Assembly: GCA_004794785.1 (NCBI GenBank)
Contig: SJOL01003093.1
Span: 103,509-167,508 of the forward strand
Origin: Opisthorchis felineus
Lineage: Eukaryota > Platyhelminthes > Trematoda > Opisthorchiida > Opisthorchiidae
Direction: 5' to 3'
DNA length: 64,000 bases
Part shown: positions 49,201-61,593 of the stretch, piece by piece
Position numbering within the stretch: position 1 is the stretch's first letter
Layout of the letters: every line of letters starts with the position of its first letter
Program-made: the position numbers and the translations under genes
Notes under the pieces: generated by a model
Seen by the model: only the letters and a program-made list of their open reading frames with translations
Told to the model about the DNA's origin: nothing
Database searches by the model: none

Positions 49201-51800
49201 ATTCACCACCGAGGAGTTTTTAGCAGCCGGAATTCTGCAGGGATCAATCACCCGCAACATCTGTGCCCAGCGGTAGGCCGAAAGTTTTCGTCCATTTCCC
49301 GTATAAGATAAAAGTGGTCTTCGGTTTAGCTCGGAATGTTTCGGTCAATCACACCTTGAAGGAGCGTCTGTGTTGCTTAATTGTGGCGGTACCCGTAAAA
49401 ACCAGTTGGTGCAGGTGTGTTCGTCAGGGGGAAGTCGTGGATAGGGACAGGTCCAGCTTCCTTTACATGATAACATGTGTGAGGTGGACGAGACATTCAT
49501 AGCCCAAGCAGCGGCCATATGTCCCGCCGAAGCGCCGCTTATGCTGGTGGCTTCAGACACTACGAATCACAAGGTGGCCAACTCAAATCGTTTCTAAGCA
49601 ACGGTGTTTTGCTTAATTATCTTGTTTCTTGCTGGAATGGGGCTAACAAATAACTGCAATAGGAGTAAGCCCATTCGAAATGCGCCCAGCGAGTTCGTGT
49701 TTCTGAGACTTGAGTCCGCACGCTCTCATTATCATCCCAAAGGTGGCTGTCTCTGGGGGAGCTCGGTAAAACCGCTGAAAAGGACCAGTAGCATACCTGA
49801 TCAATTTTGGAGCGATCACACTTCTAAATGAAGAGATGGGCTGAAGTTCACCGGACTTGGCCGTTTATTTGCGAATAGGTTGCAAGTCTTCTGGGTTGAA
49901 AGTTGCTGAGAGAAGGAAATGTAGTCGGAGGGCATGCAATCGAATTCCAGTTTATAACTGGTGCACTGAGGTCAACTGCGATGGGAAAACGGGAGTACCT
50001 CAAATTTGTGAGAACTTTGAAGGAGCCAGATGAAGAAAGCTGCCTTAGCGGAAGCAACATTTGTAAGACAAAAAGAACCTACCTGTGAGCTGAAACACTT
50101 TTGTCCGGAGCCATCGTAGACCGAGTCCAGGGCCGCTTGGGACCGGGAATCAGCAACTGTCAACTTTGCGAGCCATCCTTTGTCGGGTGAAGGATAAATA
50201 ACGAGTTCAGCTATAGCGTTTTCTCCTAATTCGGTGGGCTTGAAAGGGAACATCATCAGTTGTGAGGCATCACGAAAGGAACCACGCAAAAGTCTCCAAG
50301 TAGGATTTCTGGTGTGAACGCTTGAAAGTAGGTTGCTTCAAGCGCTTGCGCTATGTAACGACGGACACGTTGCATTGAGACAAAGCAAAATTTTATCATC
50401 CATTACATTAACCAGTGAAATTCCACGTTTCTTCTCTCTCTATAGGTAACCCCCATTCCATTTTTCTGTTTAGTGCGTGCTTATGAACTGGCGTTTGTTT
50501 GCCCTTACCACTTCATTCATTTAACCTTGAGGTCATCAGGCCATCCTGTGGCCGACCTCATGCACGTATGATTATCTCATATGGGGCCTATTTGCTCAGT
50601 TTGTTTTCACCGTTATAGTTCAAGTGAAACATTTGTTGTGGACGAGTATTTACCATCGAGGTTTGTATATTTCGTGAATTCATGTCTTATAATAATAGTA
50701 CCATAAAGAAGCCCGGCTCCTACTTTGTTTTGCCTTCTTGGAGGTTTTTTAATTACGCGTCACCCAAAGAAACCATTTGGCTGTAACGACACACTTAAAT
50801 TAAGAGGCCTTCTTTCATGCGACTGCCTGTTGGAATAGGGGCCGCGAGACAGAGTTCAACTAACCCACCCCGTTGAAAGTGGTATATTACGTTCAGCCCT
50901 GCACTTAGACATCTGTAGCTTACCAGACAGGGTTCAAACTCTTTTCGTGTTTCACAGCACTGATACAAGCGACCATCTTCGTACGTACACGTTAGTTGCG
51001 CCCAACTCGGTAATGGTCTTTTCGTAATCCAGCATGAACCACTTGGTCGGCGTGCTGTAGCACCATTGCAGCTGCTCACCATATGCCATCTTGAACTCAC
51101 CAGATATCGATCGGCCGTGGAAGTCTGGTCACATTTATAACGACTCTCTATGACTCTTTACGCGATAGAACGAAGTGTGAGTACGGGAAGACAACAAAAT
51201 ACTCAAATTCCGCTAACTAGCTCGCATATTGGCGGGGGGTTTTATGACCCCTACTAGACAGCATTTGCAAACATATTTCGCCACAAATGCGTAGACCTAG
51301 TATGATGCTCAACCTTTAGTTGAATGAAGACCAAATGATCTAGGTAACGTCGGACTTCTGGGTTTTAAAATCAACCGCGAGAAGCAAGTTTGGATCTTTC
51401 TTAAAGTCCGGATGACCGTTAACGCGGTTAAGCATAGCGTTGGTTCAAGCACAGCAATCTGATAGACCTCAACCTTTACTAGTGAGACAGTGCGATCGGA
51501 GAAGATGAACTCAAAGGAACACCCGCAGTGGGGCAGCTTGAATTCCTTCCCCAAATTTACGCCCACCAGTAGCCAAGCAATCCTTTTTAACCTGAAGAAT
51601 CAAAGTTTGAACTTTTCACCGAGTGATAAATTTGCAAAATCCAGCCTAGCCTGTATTCAGCCTTTTTTAATATTTTGTCGCGGGGGGTGTTAGTGGCTGT
51701 GACGGTTGCTGTCCCGCTCAGTGTGAAAGCTGAGAACCACAACAACGTCCTTTGCGTACAACCTGGCGTCTTCAAAGCCATTTCCTGGATGGCAAAAAAG
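46300..51800 (-). other. Region with weak exon-like segments, no gene called
   Basis: Four minus-strand open segments are bounded by plausible splice sites: 46461-46321 (141 nt, phase 2 at both ends), 48192-47980 (213 nt, phase 0), a pair 48461 and 48425 separated by a possible 35-nt intron, and 50308-50083 (donor CAG|GTAGGT). None matches a family I know, and such segments also occur by chance. No function proposed. Confidence 0.2.
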
Positions 51801-52875
51801 TGGAAATATTAGGGAAGGTGCCGCTTGTTTACCTCGGCTTACCAATCACCTTTACGGGGGCCTCTTTATTCGTTGGCCAGGAGATGGCCTTCGCCGTAAA
51901 AAAGGGGCAAGATTCATGACATACAAAAACAAGCATTTAAAAGTCCATCACAGGCTGAACCGTAACCATTGTTTTCTGTAGGGGGCTACAGCGGATTAAA
52001 ATCGAAACTTGGCCCCACAGCTGTCAAAGTCACGTTCAAGATGTTGAATTCATTTTCTCATGTTAGTTCATGGGGAAATTTGGGCTGTGGGTTCACTGTC
52101 CAAAGCTTTGTGTTTGGATAGCAGTAGTGCACATTCTTGCAATTGTATTTCAAAATAGGTCACATCGTCGTGGCTCCGCAATCCGTGGTCCATATTTGTG
52201 ACGCCGCTCCCACCCTACTTGATAGCGTACTAATCCGGAGCTCCTCTACCATTTTTGTTTTAAGCACTTTTGATTTTATTGTGCTCTTCCACTGCATTGT
52301 TGTTGTGGACTAACTTAGATGTTGGTATTTCGTCACCCGTCGTGCTCCCCCACACCTGTTTCTCCGTCCAAGGCCATAGCAAGCTGGGCTCCATTTAAGC
52401 TCTGTGAAACTGGTTAAATTCTGTCTTGTCTCGCAGATTCTCATCAGAGCTACACTCAATCATCCTTATATACATGCATTTATATTCATATATCGGCACC
52501 GTGCAAATATGTTCCTTACACGTTCTATCCATCTCACAAACACACAACAGCGTGGCGCAGTGTGGTCTGCCGGTGTGTGGTAGGCCTAGGCGACATCAGC
52601 GCTGTATCACCGAGGCACTCTGACCTGTTGTCTATTTCTTATTTACCGCTTTGAGACTCGCGTGCACCCAGTGCCGCTTCCTTGTGCTGGTTTGAAAAGC
52701 AGTTGCCTGTCGTATGCCCGCTTAGTTTAATTGTGCCGTACTACTGCTCCTGTTGTTTCCCCGACCGGATAATATAGCTTGTAGCTGGGGTTAATTCATG
52801 CGTAATCTGAGAATAAGGCTGCTATGCATTTCGCCTCCGTACGGATTTGTTAAGATATATTGGGTAGTGGTTGAG
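51801..52875. other. Unassigned DNA
   Basis: No gene or known repeat recognised. Confidence 0.4.
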
Positions 52876-53660
52876 CAATAATAATAATAACAATAATAAT
52901 GCTTATTCCAAACTGGTGGGTGGCACCCAGTCAAACATGGTCATAATGTTACAATAAGAATAAAAGCATGACTGACGGGATTTGTGGGTACAGGGGATTG
53001 CGTGGAAAAGGGACAGTCATAAACAGTGGGCGTTATCCGCAGAAGACGTGTTCACCCCTAAAATGGCAAGGGCAGGGAAGCACAGTTGCTACTGCTTTTT
53101 GGAGAAAATATCGAGCAAGATCAAATCCATAGGATTTAAAGGTGCCGGTCAAAAACAAAACGATGGCGGGTAAAACAAGGGGCTTCCTGCCTGACACGTG
53201 ACAGAAAAAGTGCAAACTTCGGGAAATGAGGAACCAGAACAACAGTTCTGGCGAAGCAGCAGACTTAGCGTACTCCAGCCGGTCAATAAAACCTAAAACC
53301 ACCGCTGAGGCCTCGTTGCCTCGGACTGTTGGGCTTATGGCCAGGGTCACGAAAAGCGTAATTGGGATGATGAAGTGGAGGTATTAGCAATGCGGATAAA
53401 TGGTGGCAGGAATCTCAGAATCATGATGTATAGTGAAACAGTAGAAACGCGCTCGTGTCGCTGTTATAGTGGGGCCGGGCGTGAAAGTTCTTTGAGAGAG
53501 CGAGTTGGTGACAACACACAGGCCGGAACGCGAACTGTACAGAAAAATTATTGACTTGGTGGAGAGCGCAAACTGAAAGTCCACCGAAATGGTTAAGTCC
53601 GAACGAACGGTTCAGCAGATTGGATTGGACGCGTTCTCGAGGCGGCTGGGGCTAGGACAG
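52876..53660 (-). repeat. ~780-bp dispersed repeat, copy 1
   Basis: Matches 60608-61388 in the same orientation over nearly its whole length, with shared phrases ctggtgggt, ataaaagcatgactga, gggatttgtgggtac, accaccgctgaggcc and gttgggctta. Copy 1 has a short insertion near 53265-53295. The left end is an (AAT)n-type microsatellite. Read on the minus strand this is a (TTA)n 3' tail, as at the end of a non-LTR retroelement, so I place the element on the minus strand. No conserved open frame. Confidence 0.85.
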
Positions 53661-56024
53661 TTGGACAGTTGCCCTCATAGTTTTCACGCGGGTGCATGCG
53701 TGTGAGCGCCGCTCATCCAGCAGCATCAGTTATAACTCCGTGTCGGCGTTCTGAGAATGGTTTTTATATGCAGAAAAAATAAAAAAGCATGACCAGTGTT
53801 GGATGCTGCGTCGCTGGGTTAGGTCCGTCCTGGTTAAACCATACCCCCTGAAAATCCACTTGTAAACCCAAAACACTAATCATAATTAAATAAATATTTT
53901 TGCTTCACGTGCGATTCAACAGAGCCAAAATAAAGGCACGTAATGCAGCGTTTCGGACGTTGTGCGTTGTAACTAACCTGTGCTCTCTTCCCTAGGCTGT
54001 GACCACGCCGCGCCGAGGCTAACTCATCTTCCCAACTCAGAACACGACCATGAATCTTAAATTTTTCTCTAGTCCCTCGTTCTGTATTGTCTAGACTGAC
54101 TGACTCCTCTAGACTCATCCAACTTCCTAAACAATTTTTGCATCTCTTTCAGCGAGGCACGCAGTACCAATGACCTATCCATCTGCTGACTCATTTTATT
54201 GCTGTTTGCCGTAGCCACCGACTAGTGACTTGTTTTTCTCTCCAACCCCTCAGTTAACTTTTTGATTGTGCATTACGGAACTATTTCAGTAGCTGTCTTT
54301 GATGGTTCCCTAAAATCCTTTTATACACTAGCACCTTGCTTTACGGTGTTGGCCTGCCTCCCTGGTAGCTAATCACCTATTCTCCTGAACTAGGTGCAAC
54401 TACACATACGTCTGAGGCATGGTGTTTTGCCCGGCCCTCTCACTTTTCACACTTCTCTCCAAGCTACCAGCCCCGCGGACGGCTCAATAACGGGCTACCA
54501 CACAAGCAGCGCATCAGCTGGCTTATGCGTGCCCCTCAATTGCATGAAAAGACGCAACCGTTAAATCCGACCGCTTGTTGTCATTCCCCACTATCCCCAC
54601 CTGGTTACTCATATGTACGTTCTGGTACCATTGCGGCGGCACAGCAGTTAGAAATTGCAACTTTCCATAGGCGAGCCACAATGTGCCTCCTAAACCCAGC
54701 CTTTTCCATCAACCTTTTTTCTCTTCTTCCCGATTCGAGTCCTTACTCTACTATTGGCTGTTTCAATACCTCTTCTGGATTGCAACAACACTGCTAATAA
54801 CACACGCTGCACCCCTAATGGTCATAAGAATACCCCTGCTTTATATTGATCTTTTCCCCACACATTTCTTTGGCTAATCCTAACGAACCCCAATTTGTCA
54901 AGTTATCCCGAATGCCTCACACAAAGCGTCCCCGGACGGGGCTACCTATGAAACGATGTGAGATCGAGATGATTACACTATCACTGACGCGCCCAGGCCG
55001 ATGGCACACTTGTGGTTTACTACACCAGCCATTTCCAGGTCACGCGTGTTACTTTCACACAAAAGACTGTCTCAAGCTGCCATATTTATGCCATAACCAC
55101 AATTTCCTGGCTGTTCCTGTGTACAGCCGACCAATTCTGCTCATAATTTTGTTTACCATTTTCATGTTAACCATCTGGTTTCATAAAATATAACCACCGC
55201 CCACCCAAACAAGTCGCAATTTTCGGAACCAGTGAGCTTTCTTGCGTCCATATTGACCCGAATTGCCCCGGTGGAAGCTCAGTTTCTTCTCCATTCGGGT
55301 AACGGGTTGTGCATCACCCCGCCAATCTGCAGATGCACGCCCCAAATTTCTCTAGAAGCATATTTTGAAACATGGAATATTTTGCATAAAGTGTTAGCAC
55401 TTGGCGGGATTTATTTGCTACCTTATAATCTCCGCAGAGAAGCAGTTTTGCTAAAATAAATTTTAAGCGTACTGAAGGTCCACTTTGGGCGCGAAATTCA
55501 TATCTTTTATTGGCTCTTAATGCTCAGCGCGGTCTCCGTGACGACCGTCGGAAATTTTTTGTAGAAATTGGGTTCTTCACGTGTTTCTCCTGTTTCGGAC
55601 TTGGGACTGTTTTGATAGAGTCCATGCACAATAATCGTGTTGCGTCTGTCCGCACAGGCTTAAAGTGAATCACCTATTCGCAAGTTATACAGAAAAAAGT
55701 TTTCTACGCTTGCAGCACGCTCCCTGCCAGACAAAAGAAAAAAATTCGTCGAAGCTAGTGATTTTGTTGGGATTTTATGATGTTCAGCACTCGCTATATC
55801 GGATGCAGGACAACAGTTTATCTTCACCGGTATACTGGGTCCTTGGTGGTGCTAAGAGAAAATTAGTGGATGTATGTGCAGCACAGGCAAGTTAACCAGT
55901 ACTTTTGAGCTTTGGCACAATTTAGGCGGAATAAGATGGCTTTTGGCGCGCGTCAAATCATTTCTACCTGGTGCTTCGTCAGTCGCTCGACGAAGACAAC
56001 TTCCTCTTTGCTTAAAAGGAAGCG
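53661..56024. other. Unassigned, pyrimidine-rich DNA
   Basis: From about 54.1 to 55.2 kb the plus strand is noticeably rich in C and T. No gene recognised. Confidence 0.4.
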
Positions 56025-57522
56025 ACTGTCACGCCAGCCTACAAAACTAGTGGCCGCCTGACGCCCGGCAGCTATTAGCCTCACCAGCATACTGTGCATG
56101 GTAGTGGGACGCATTCTGAAGCAGGCAATCTTAAGTATTTAAGGAGGAATTTTACGCCGCATTGAAACATTCATTTCAAACAAGACATTTCGTATTAAAG
56201 TAGGCTCAATTTACTCTTATTTGAGACAGGTCTCTATTGGAGATCCTCAAGGATCCGTTTTGGAAGCACTTCTGTTTTTGAACTAGGTCAACTATCTTCC
56301 GGATGCCCTATCAAATCTATGACAACTTTTTGCGGACGTTTTGAAATCCTGGAGTTCCAACGCCAGTGCCCTCAAAATGGATGTAGACCCTGCAAGCCGG
56401 CTGTCGCTGGATAGGCACTTTCCTCTGGCTGACGAATAGTGCGTCAATATGTGTGGTGTTTTGTACCTTTCTTTTGCTTTCATTATAACGTTACGTATTT
56501 CATCAATTTCATAAACGTTTTTTGTTTGAATACGCAAAACCACAAAAATGCGCATTTGTACAAAATTACATACAATACAGGCGTAGTCGCATTCTCCGAT
56601 TTTCTCTTCTCATGTTACTCGCGCTTACAGCGGCCATTCGCGAGCTTCATGTGCTAACTCTGGCATCGAAACATTTCAGACTGTCTTTGGAGTAAACTGT
56701 ATATGAGAGGTTCCCGGAACGAAGACCCCTGGACATCCACGATCGGATTATTATTTATTCACTGACCTGGGCCAACGACGAACTATTTTAAAAGTAACAA
56801 TTCTTAGTGAGTCTGTTCCATTCGACCCTTTTTATTATTGTGTACTCAATTCAGAGTAAGTATATTTATTTCTTTGCCACACACTTCCTAAAGTAGCTTT
56901 TTTAGGTACCCAGATCACTACATATGTCATTTGGAGAGGACTCAGCGAACGAACCAGAATGGACCAGACGATGTTACGAGGATAGTAATCAAAAAAGATT
57001 TGAGCATCAGGTTCTCTTTAGGCACATTCTTCTAAATGCATCACGAACAATCGGCTCAAAAAGCTCAATAGGCTTGCATGGACTTCCGGGTACTTTTTAG
57101 GGCTTAAGTCAGACCGCTACTTGAACATACCAACCAAGTTTACTCAGGACGCAAGAAAGACGCAACCCTTATTAAACGTGTCTAACGAGCTGCTACAAAA
57201 ATAATTGCCGGCCTGAAATCCGTTGGTTACGAAACGTGTCTCGTGGTGATTGAATTCTTTCCCCTGGAGTATCGTCACCCCAGAAGAGACCCAATACTCA
57301 CTTATGGCTTGTTTGGACAAGTTTGGCCAACGGCATTCTTTACCGTGTAACCAACTAATACATGGCGTGGACATGGCAGGAAGATTTCAAAGCTCGGAGC
57401 GCGAATTTTGTTAAGCAACATTTTTTCTCATTTTGGTTAGTTAGTGCGTGGAATAACCTTTCTTCGACGGTTGTTTACGCTGCATCTACTATCCGGTTCA
57501 AAGCAATTTTTCGACGCTTTTA
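56025..57522 (+). mobile_element. CR1/Jockey-like non-LTR retrotransposon, internally deleted RT remnant
   Basis: Reading across frames: VTPAYKTSGRLTPGSY and ISLTSILC..VGRILKQAIL at 56028-56140, then directly RIETFISNKTFRIKVGS and GDPQGSVL..LLF at 56146-56280. LFAD (degraded FADD catalytic box) and LKSWSSNASALKMDVD follow. The C-terminal domain [31 protein letters not shown] and [15 protein letters not shown] is at about 57130-57310, ending near 57522. Motif A is deleted between ILKQAIL and RIETF, with a frame change. About 56450-56940 does not read as RT and may be an insertion. Many stops. Not functional. Confidence 0.83.
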
Positions 57523-58516
57523 ATGAGTCCTTGCGCCGGCAAGCCTACCTTTCTACTTAAAGAGCAGTTCCACACCCTTTTTCCATTAGAATGCGTACGG
57601 CAATCGCGGTACCGTCGTTGCGACGATGTCCTTGGGTCCCCGGAGTGCTTCGTAAGGCTAGTCAGTCGTGGTTTTTAGGGTAGTTATTGGTTGCATAGGA
57701 ATGGTGACAAGGTATGATCAACATGTATCAAGGATATATTTGGGTCCACTGAGAGCGCGGGGTGGGTCGTTGTTGCAATTCAAACAAGGTAATAATAAAG
57801 TTTTATCCAGATGGAGGAATCAAAATTGGAAGAAATGTCAAAAGATTCACCCGCGGGCACTAGAGTATAAATTAGCCTGCGGCTCAAAGTTTGTTTGAAA
57901 AGGGGCGACACTACTTGATTTCGAAAACTGCAGTTGATATTCAGTTGGAGATAGAATGGAATGGCGGTGCGCGGTCAAAGCAAACAGGTAGGCCATATGT
58001 GAATACAAGGGAGGTGTACTGGCTAATTAGTGCATTGCTAGTTGTGTAGATATCCATAAAATTGGGCAACGTGGACGAAGGTGCAAGTATGCGGCTCCCA
58101 GAACCTTGAGTTTGAAGTTGGCTTGTGTAAAAGTGGGTGGTTTGCTGTCAAATATTTGAGGAGGTAGGATTAATATGTACTATAAACTGTTGAGGAACAA
58201 GCGGGCTAGAAAGCCATTGCAGACGGCTTTTGGAACGGTTCGGGAACGCTGATTCGGAAAGTGGATGAGGGCGCTGCAGAGGATGGCAAGTCACCAATTA
58301 GAGGCCAGAGTGAACAGCAGCATACAGACTGGGGATATGAATGGCTCTATGATTACGTGCAGCGCAGAGAGAGATGCTAACTAAATCTAAATGTTTTGCG
58401 AGTCTAGAGGAATCAGTGATTCTAGGCATGCAGGGACAAGAGATCTTAGAAAAACGTGATGCGCATGGTTGTGTTGCATGTTTGAGGATTAGGTGACTTG
58501 AGTGTGGTGCACTGCA
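57523..58516. other. Unassigned DNA
   Basis: No feature recognised; the plus strand is purine-rich. Confidence 0.4.
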
Positions 58517-58562
58517 GCCTAAGAAGAAGCACTAAAAGGGTATAACAGCCGAACGATTGAAT
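58517..58562 (+). repeat. SINE 3'-end fragment
   Basis: The phrase agcactaaaagggtataacagccgaacgatt matches the family 3' end (gcaccgaaagggtgttacagctgaacgatt) in order and spacing. No head is present. Confidence 0.5.
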
Positions 58563-59814
58563 TTATTTTTATATTGCGCTACGATTGGAACAAACTTAAG
58601 TCAGCAGAAAAGATGTTTGACAAAGCTGATTTTTGTATTTTTCTGCTTTCTCTACTGTAAAGGCTGAACATGAAGTTGAGTTTGTTATGGAAGGTCCTTG
58701 GGAGGAGGACATACAGTTGAAAGGATGGCTTCCAACCGTGCAGTCGTTCGCATCATTTGCAACGACAGGTGCGGAAGGGGCGGACACGGTACAGTGGTAG
58801 ATGCTCAGGGCTGAGTAGCAATCGAAGAAGCCGATCAGGTAGGACAAATGTGGATGGGTAGGCAACGCGCATCGACCGCTTAAGGGACAGAGACTGGATC
58901 GGCAAAATTGTGGAGGTGTATGTTACTTGGATATGGGGTGATGGATATTTGTTCCAAAAACAATGAAATGGGGTAAACCTAGCAGTCCTCGGTCAGATCA
59001 TCTTCATGATCGGACTAGATCGTATCAGGAGTGGCTGTCTTAGTTGCCCATGTTTTTGGATAGTTTAGGAAAGATTGCGGTAGTCAAAATGGGTAGCAGT
59101 AATTCGGTATGAACGATGAGAAAGATGACACTAAAACCCCTAAGACAGACACGGAGAAGAGCCTCGGCGTTGCTTAATAGATCAAGCAGCTTCTAACGTT
59201 TTGTGTGCCTGAAATGTAAATGCATTTTTACCTATAAATGAATGCTGAAGAGCACAAACTAGTTATTTACGAACGTAGGCAACGGAGCTTATAAACGGTA
59301 TCAAAGTCCGGATACCATACCTGATGATATTTCAACTGTGGATGAGCATATAATGATTACAAGCTATCATGCGGACTTCGAAACTGTTGGTTCCATTAAG
59401 CTACAAAGTATAAGTGTCGAAGAGCAGAAGGGGAGTGAAGTTGGGATTTGGTGCTCTAAAGGAGCCCATTTGACACCAAGTACCCGTGCACTCACCAGAG
59501 CTTTGCTACCGCTACGTCCATGGGCACACGCTTGGTGACCCATAAGGTTCTTGAATTCTAGGAACCAGAAAACTACTTGATCTTACGACTGCCTTGTATA
59601 CACACACCTTAACTTTAATTTCGCTCTGTCTGATATCGGTGTGCATACTAAAATTACATTACTTACAATGAAACTAATCTCACAATTAAGCTTACCTTTA
59701 TAATATGAACATCTTTGAACAGTTCCACTGAAGACATAAGCTGGAATAAATCGAATGGGCCTGTCTTCTTCTCGGACTCATCATTGAGTGAAACTGGTTA
59801 GCGGAAAACGACAC
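58563..59814. other. Unassigned DNA
   Basis: No feature recognised. Confidence 0.4.
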
Positions 59815-60317
59815 GACCACAACCAGGGACGCGCATATGTACGGGCCTGTTGTTTATTATAAGTAGACGACGCGTACAGTTGAGTACGAAGAGCCGTCTT
59901 ATGAGTTGAAACGGATTATCATGCATGATTTATGACACATAATCTGCGGCACACATAGACGTGGGTCCAGCAGTTATGACAAGTAGCCAAGATGGGTGAC
60001 AATGCGTACGTTTATAACAAGGAAGGGTCGTTGTTGGCCATCAACCAGGCTATCATGCATAGTTAAGGCCCCACAATCAGCGGCGCTCATAGGTGTGGGC
60101 CGTGCACTTACTACTTAGCCAAAGCAAGCGAGAGTGCGTGCAATTATTAGTATGAAAGGCCGTCTTTATCCGTTGGAATGTGCTACCATGCATAGTTGAG
60201 GCCTGAATCAGCAGCACGCATAGACACAGGATTAGCAGCTGCGATAAGCATCCAAGATATGCGACAGCGTGTGCGGTTATCATGAAAAAGGGCAATTGTT
60301 GGCCTTGTTTTCGGGCA
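59815..60317 (+). repeat. Tandem repeat, ~133-bp unit, about 3.8 copies
   Basis: Units begin at 59918, 60052 and 60185 (lengths 134, 133, about 133), each opening with a form of a(t/c)catgcatagtt. A partial unit (59815-59917) precedes them. Shared internal blocks are gc(g)gc(g/a)c.cata, gggc, gcgac/gcgag and ggccgtctt/gggtcgttgttggcc. Units are strongly diverged, so this is an old array. No open frame is conserved. Confidence 0.75.
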
Positions 60318-60517
60318 CTGTCGTTGGGTTTTATGACGTATTCCACCTAAGTAAGTCATCGGTTCAAATGGGAAGGATACTGCTGCTTTAGTAATTTACA
60401 TGCGAGTGTCTGAAAATGCTACGTTAGCTAATGATTATTTGTGCATATCTGAGAATAGGGATCATCCACAGAGGCGCACGCTCGCATCATTACTGCACAA
60501 TGCATCAAGTTGGCTCA

Positions 60518-60607
60518 ACTGTTTTATTGAACACAAGTTGAGCTTCCAAAAAACAGCATTTTGCCTAATTTCGGCAAACAACCTCATCTATTTTTATGTC
60601 TGACGAG
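60518..60607 (+). repeat. ~90-bp direct repeat, left copy
   Basis: Matches 61502-61593 in the same orientation (tgaacacaag, cttccaaaaaa, ttttgc, aatttcggc, ctcatcta, tgtctga in order). It ends exactly where the ~780-bp repeat copy 2 begins. Confidence 0.75.
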
Positions 60608-61388
60608 TAATAATAATGATAATGTTTGTTCCCAACTAGTGGGTCGCACACCGTCAGGAATGATCTTAATGTTACAGTCAGAATAAAAGCACGACTGATG
60701 GGATTTGTGGGTACTGGAGATTGCGCGGAAAAGGGACAGTGTCATAAACAGTGAGCATTATCCGATGTAGATCTGGTCACGCCTAAACCGGCATGGGCAT
60801 GGAAACACAGTTACTAGGCCTTTCTCTTGCTTTTGGGGAAAATATCAAGCTAAGACAAGATCATATCGTTAGGATTTGAGAGGATCGCGCAAAAACAAAA
60901 CGAAGGAGAGTAAACCAAGATGCATCCTGCTTGGCACGCGATAAGAAAACTTTAAATTGCGGAAAATGCGGAACCATAACAATGGATCTGGTGAGGCAGC
61001 AGAATCACCAATCAGAACTAAAGCCTAAAACCACCGCTGAGGCCTTGCTGCCTTGGAATGTTGGGCTTATCGCTAGGATCGCGGAAAGCGTTAGTGAGGA
61101 TGATGAAGTGGATGAATTACCAATACGGATACATGGTAGCGGGAATCTCAAAATCGCGGTGTAAAGTGAAACTATAGAGATTCACTGACATCACTGTTAG
61201 ATTGAAGTTGGGTGTAAAAGTTCCTCGGGGGAGGGGGTTGGTGCTAGCGTACAAGGCGGAAGGCGAACTTCACAGAAAATGACTGAATTTGTGAGGAGCA
61301 CGGGATAAAAGCCACCGAGATGTTTGGATCCGAACGGAAGGTTTAGCAGATTAAAATGAACGCGTCCCGGGGGCGGCTGGGGGGCAGG
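60608..61388 (-). repeat. ~780-bp dispersed repeat, copy 2
   Basis: Second copy of the repeat at 52876-53660, in the same orientation, 7.7 kb away, with the same (AAT)n-type left end. The element is inferred to lie on the minus strand with this microsatellite as its 3' tail. Some internal stretches are shorter than in copy 1. Confidence 0.85.
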
Positions 61389-61501
61389 TGAAGAGTTTGT
61401 TCGTAGTAGCAGGCACTTGAATGATTGGGAAGGAGGGTACAGTCAAAAGTAGGAAGTAAATAGCTGCGGGTAAGCTGTCAAGCTGGGAATGGCAGTGTCA
61501 C

Positions 61502-61593
61502 GCTGTTGTTCTACTGAACACAAGGCGAGATTCCAAAAAAAGCGTTTTGCAGAATTTCGGCTAACAAACTCATCTAACTTGTTGTGTCTGATG
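61502..61593 (+). repeat. ~90-bp direct repeat, right copy
   Basis: Partner of 60518-60607. The two lie 984 bp apart and enclose the ~780-bp repeat copy 2. Confidence 0.75.

Noticed and set aside
49972..50289. 105-codon minus-strand frame read as a complete protein
   Set aside because: It does not start with ATG (TTG at the listed start), and the better reading is at most an exon ending at the GTAGGT donor at 50083.
59770..59800. Minus-strand GATGAGTCCGAGAAG near the tandem array, hammerhead-like
   Set aside because: The CTGATGA box is AATGATGA, and no GAAA...GTC follows at the needed distance.
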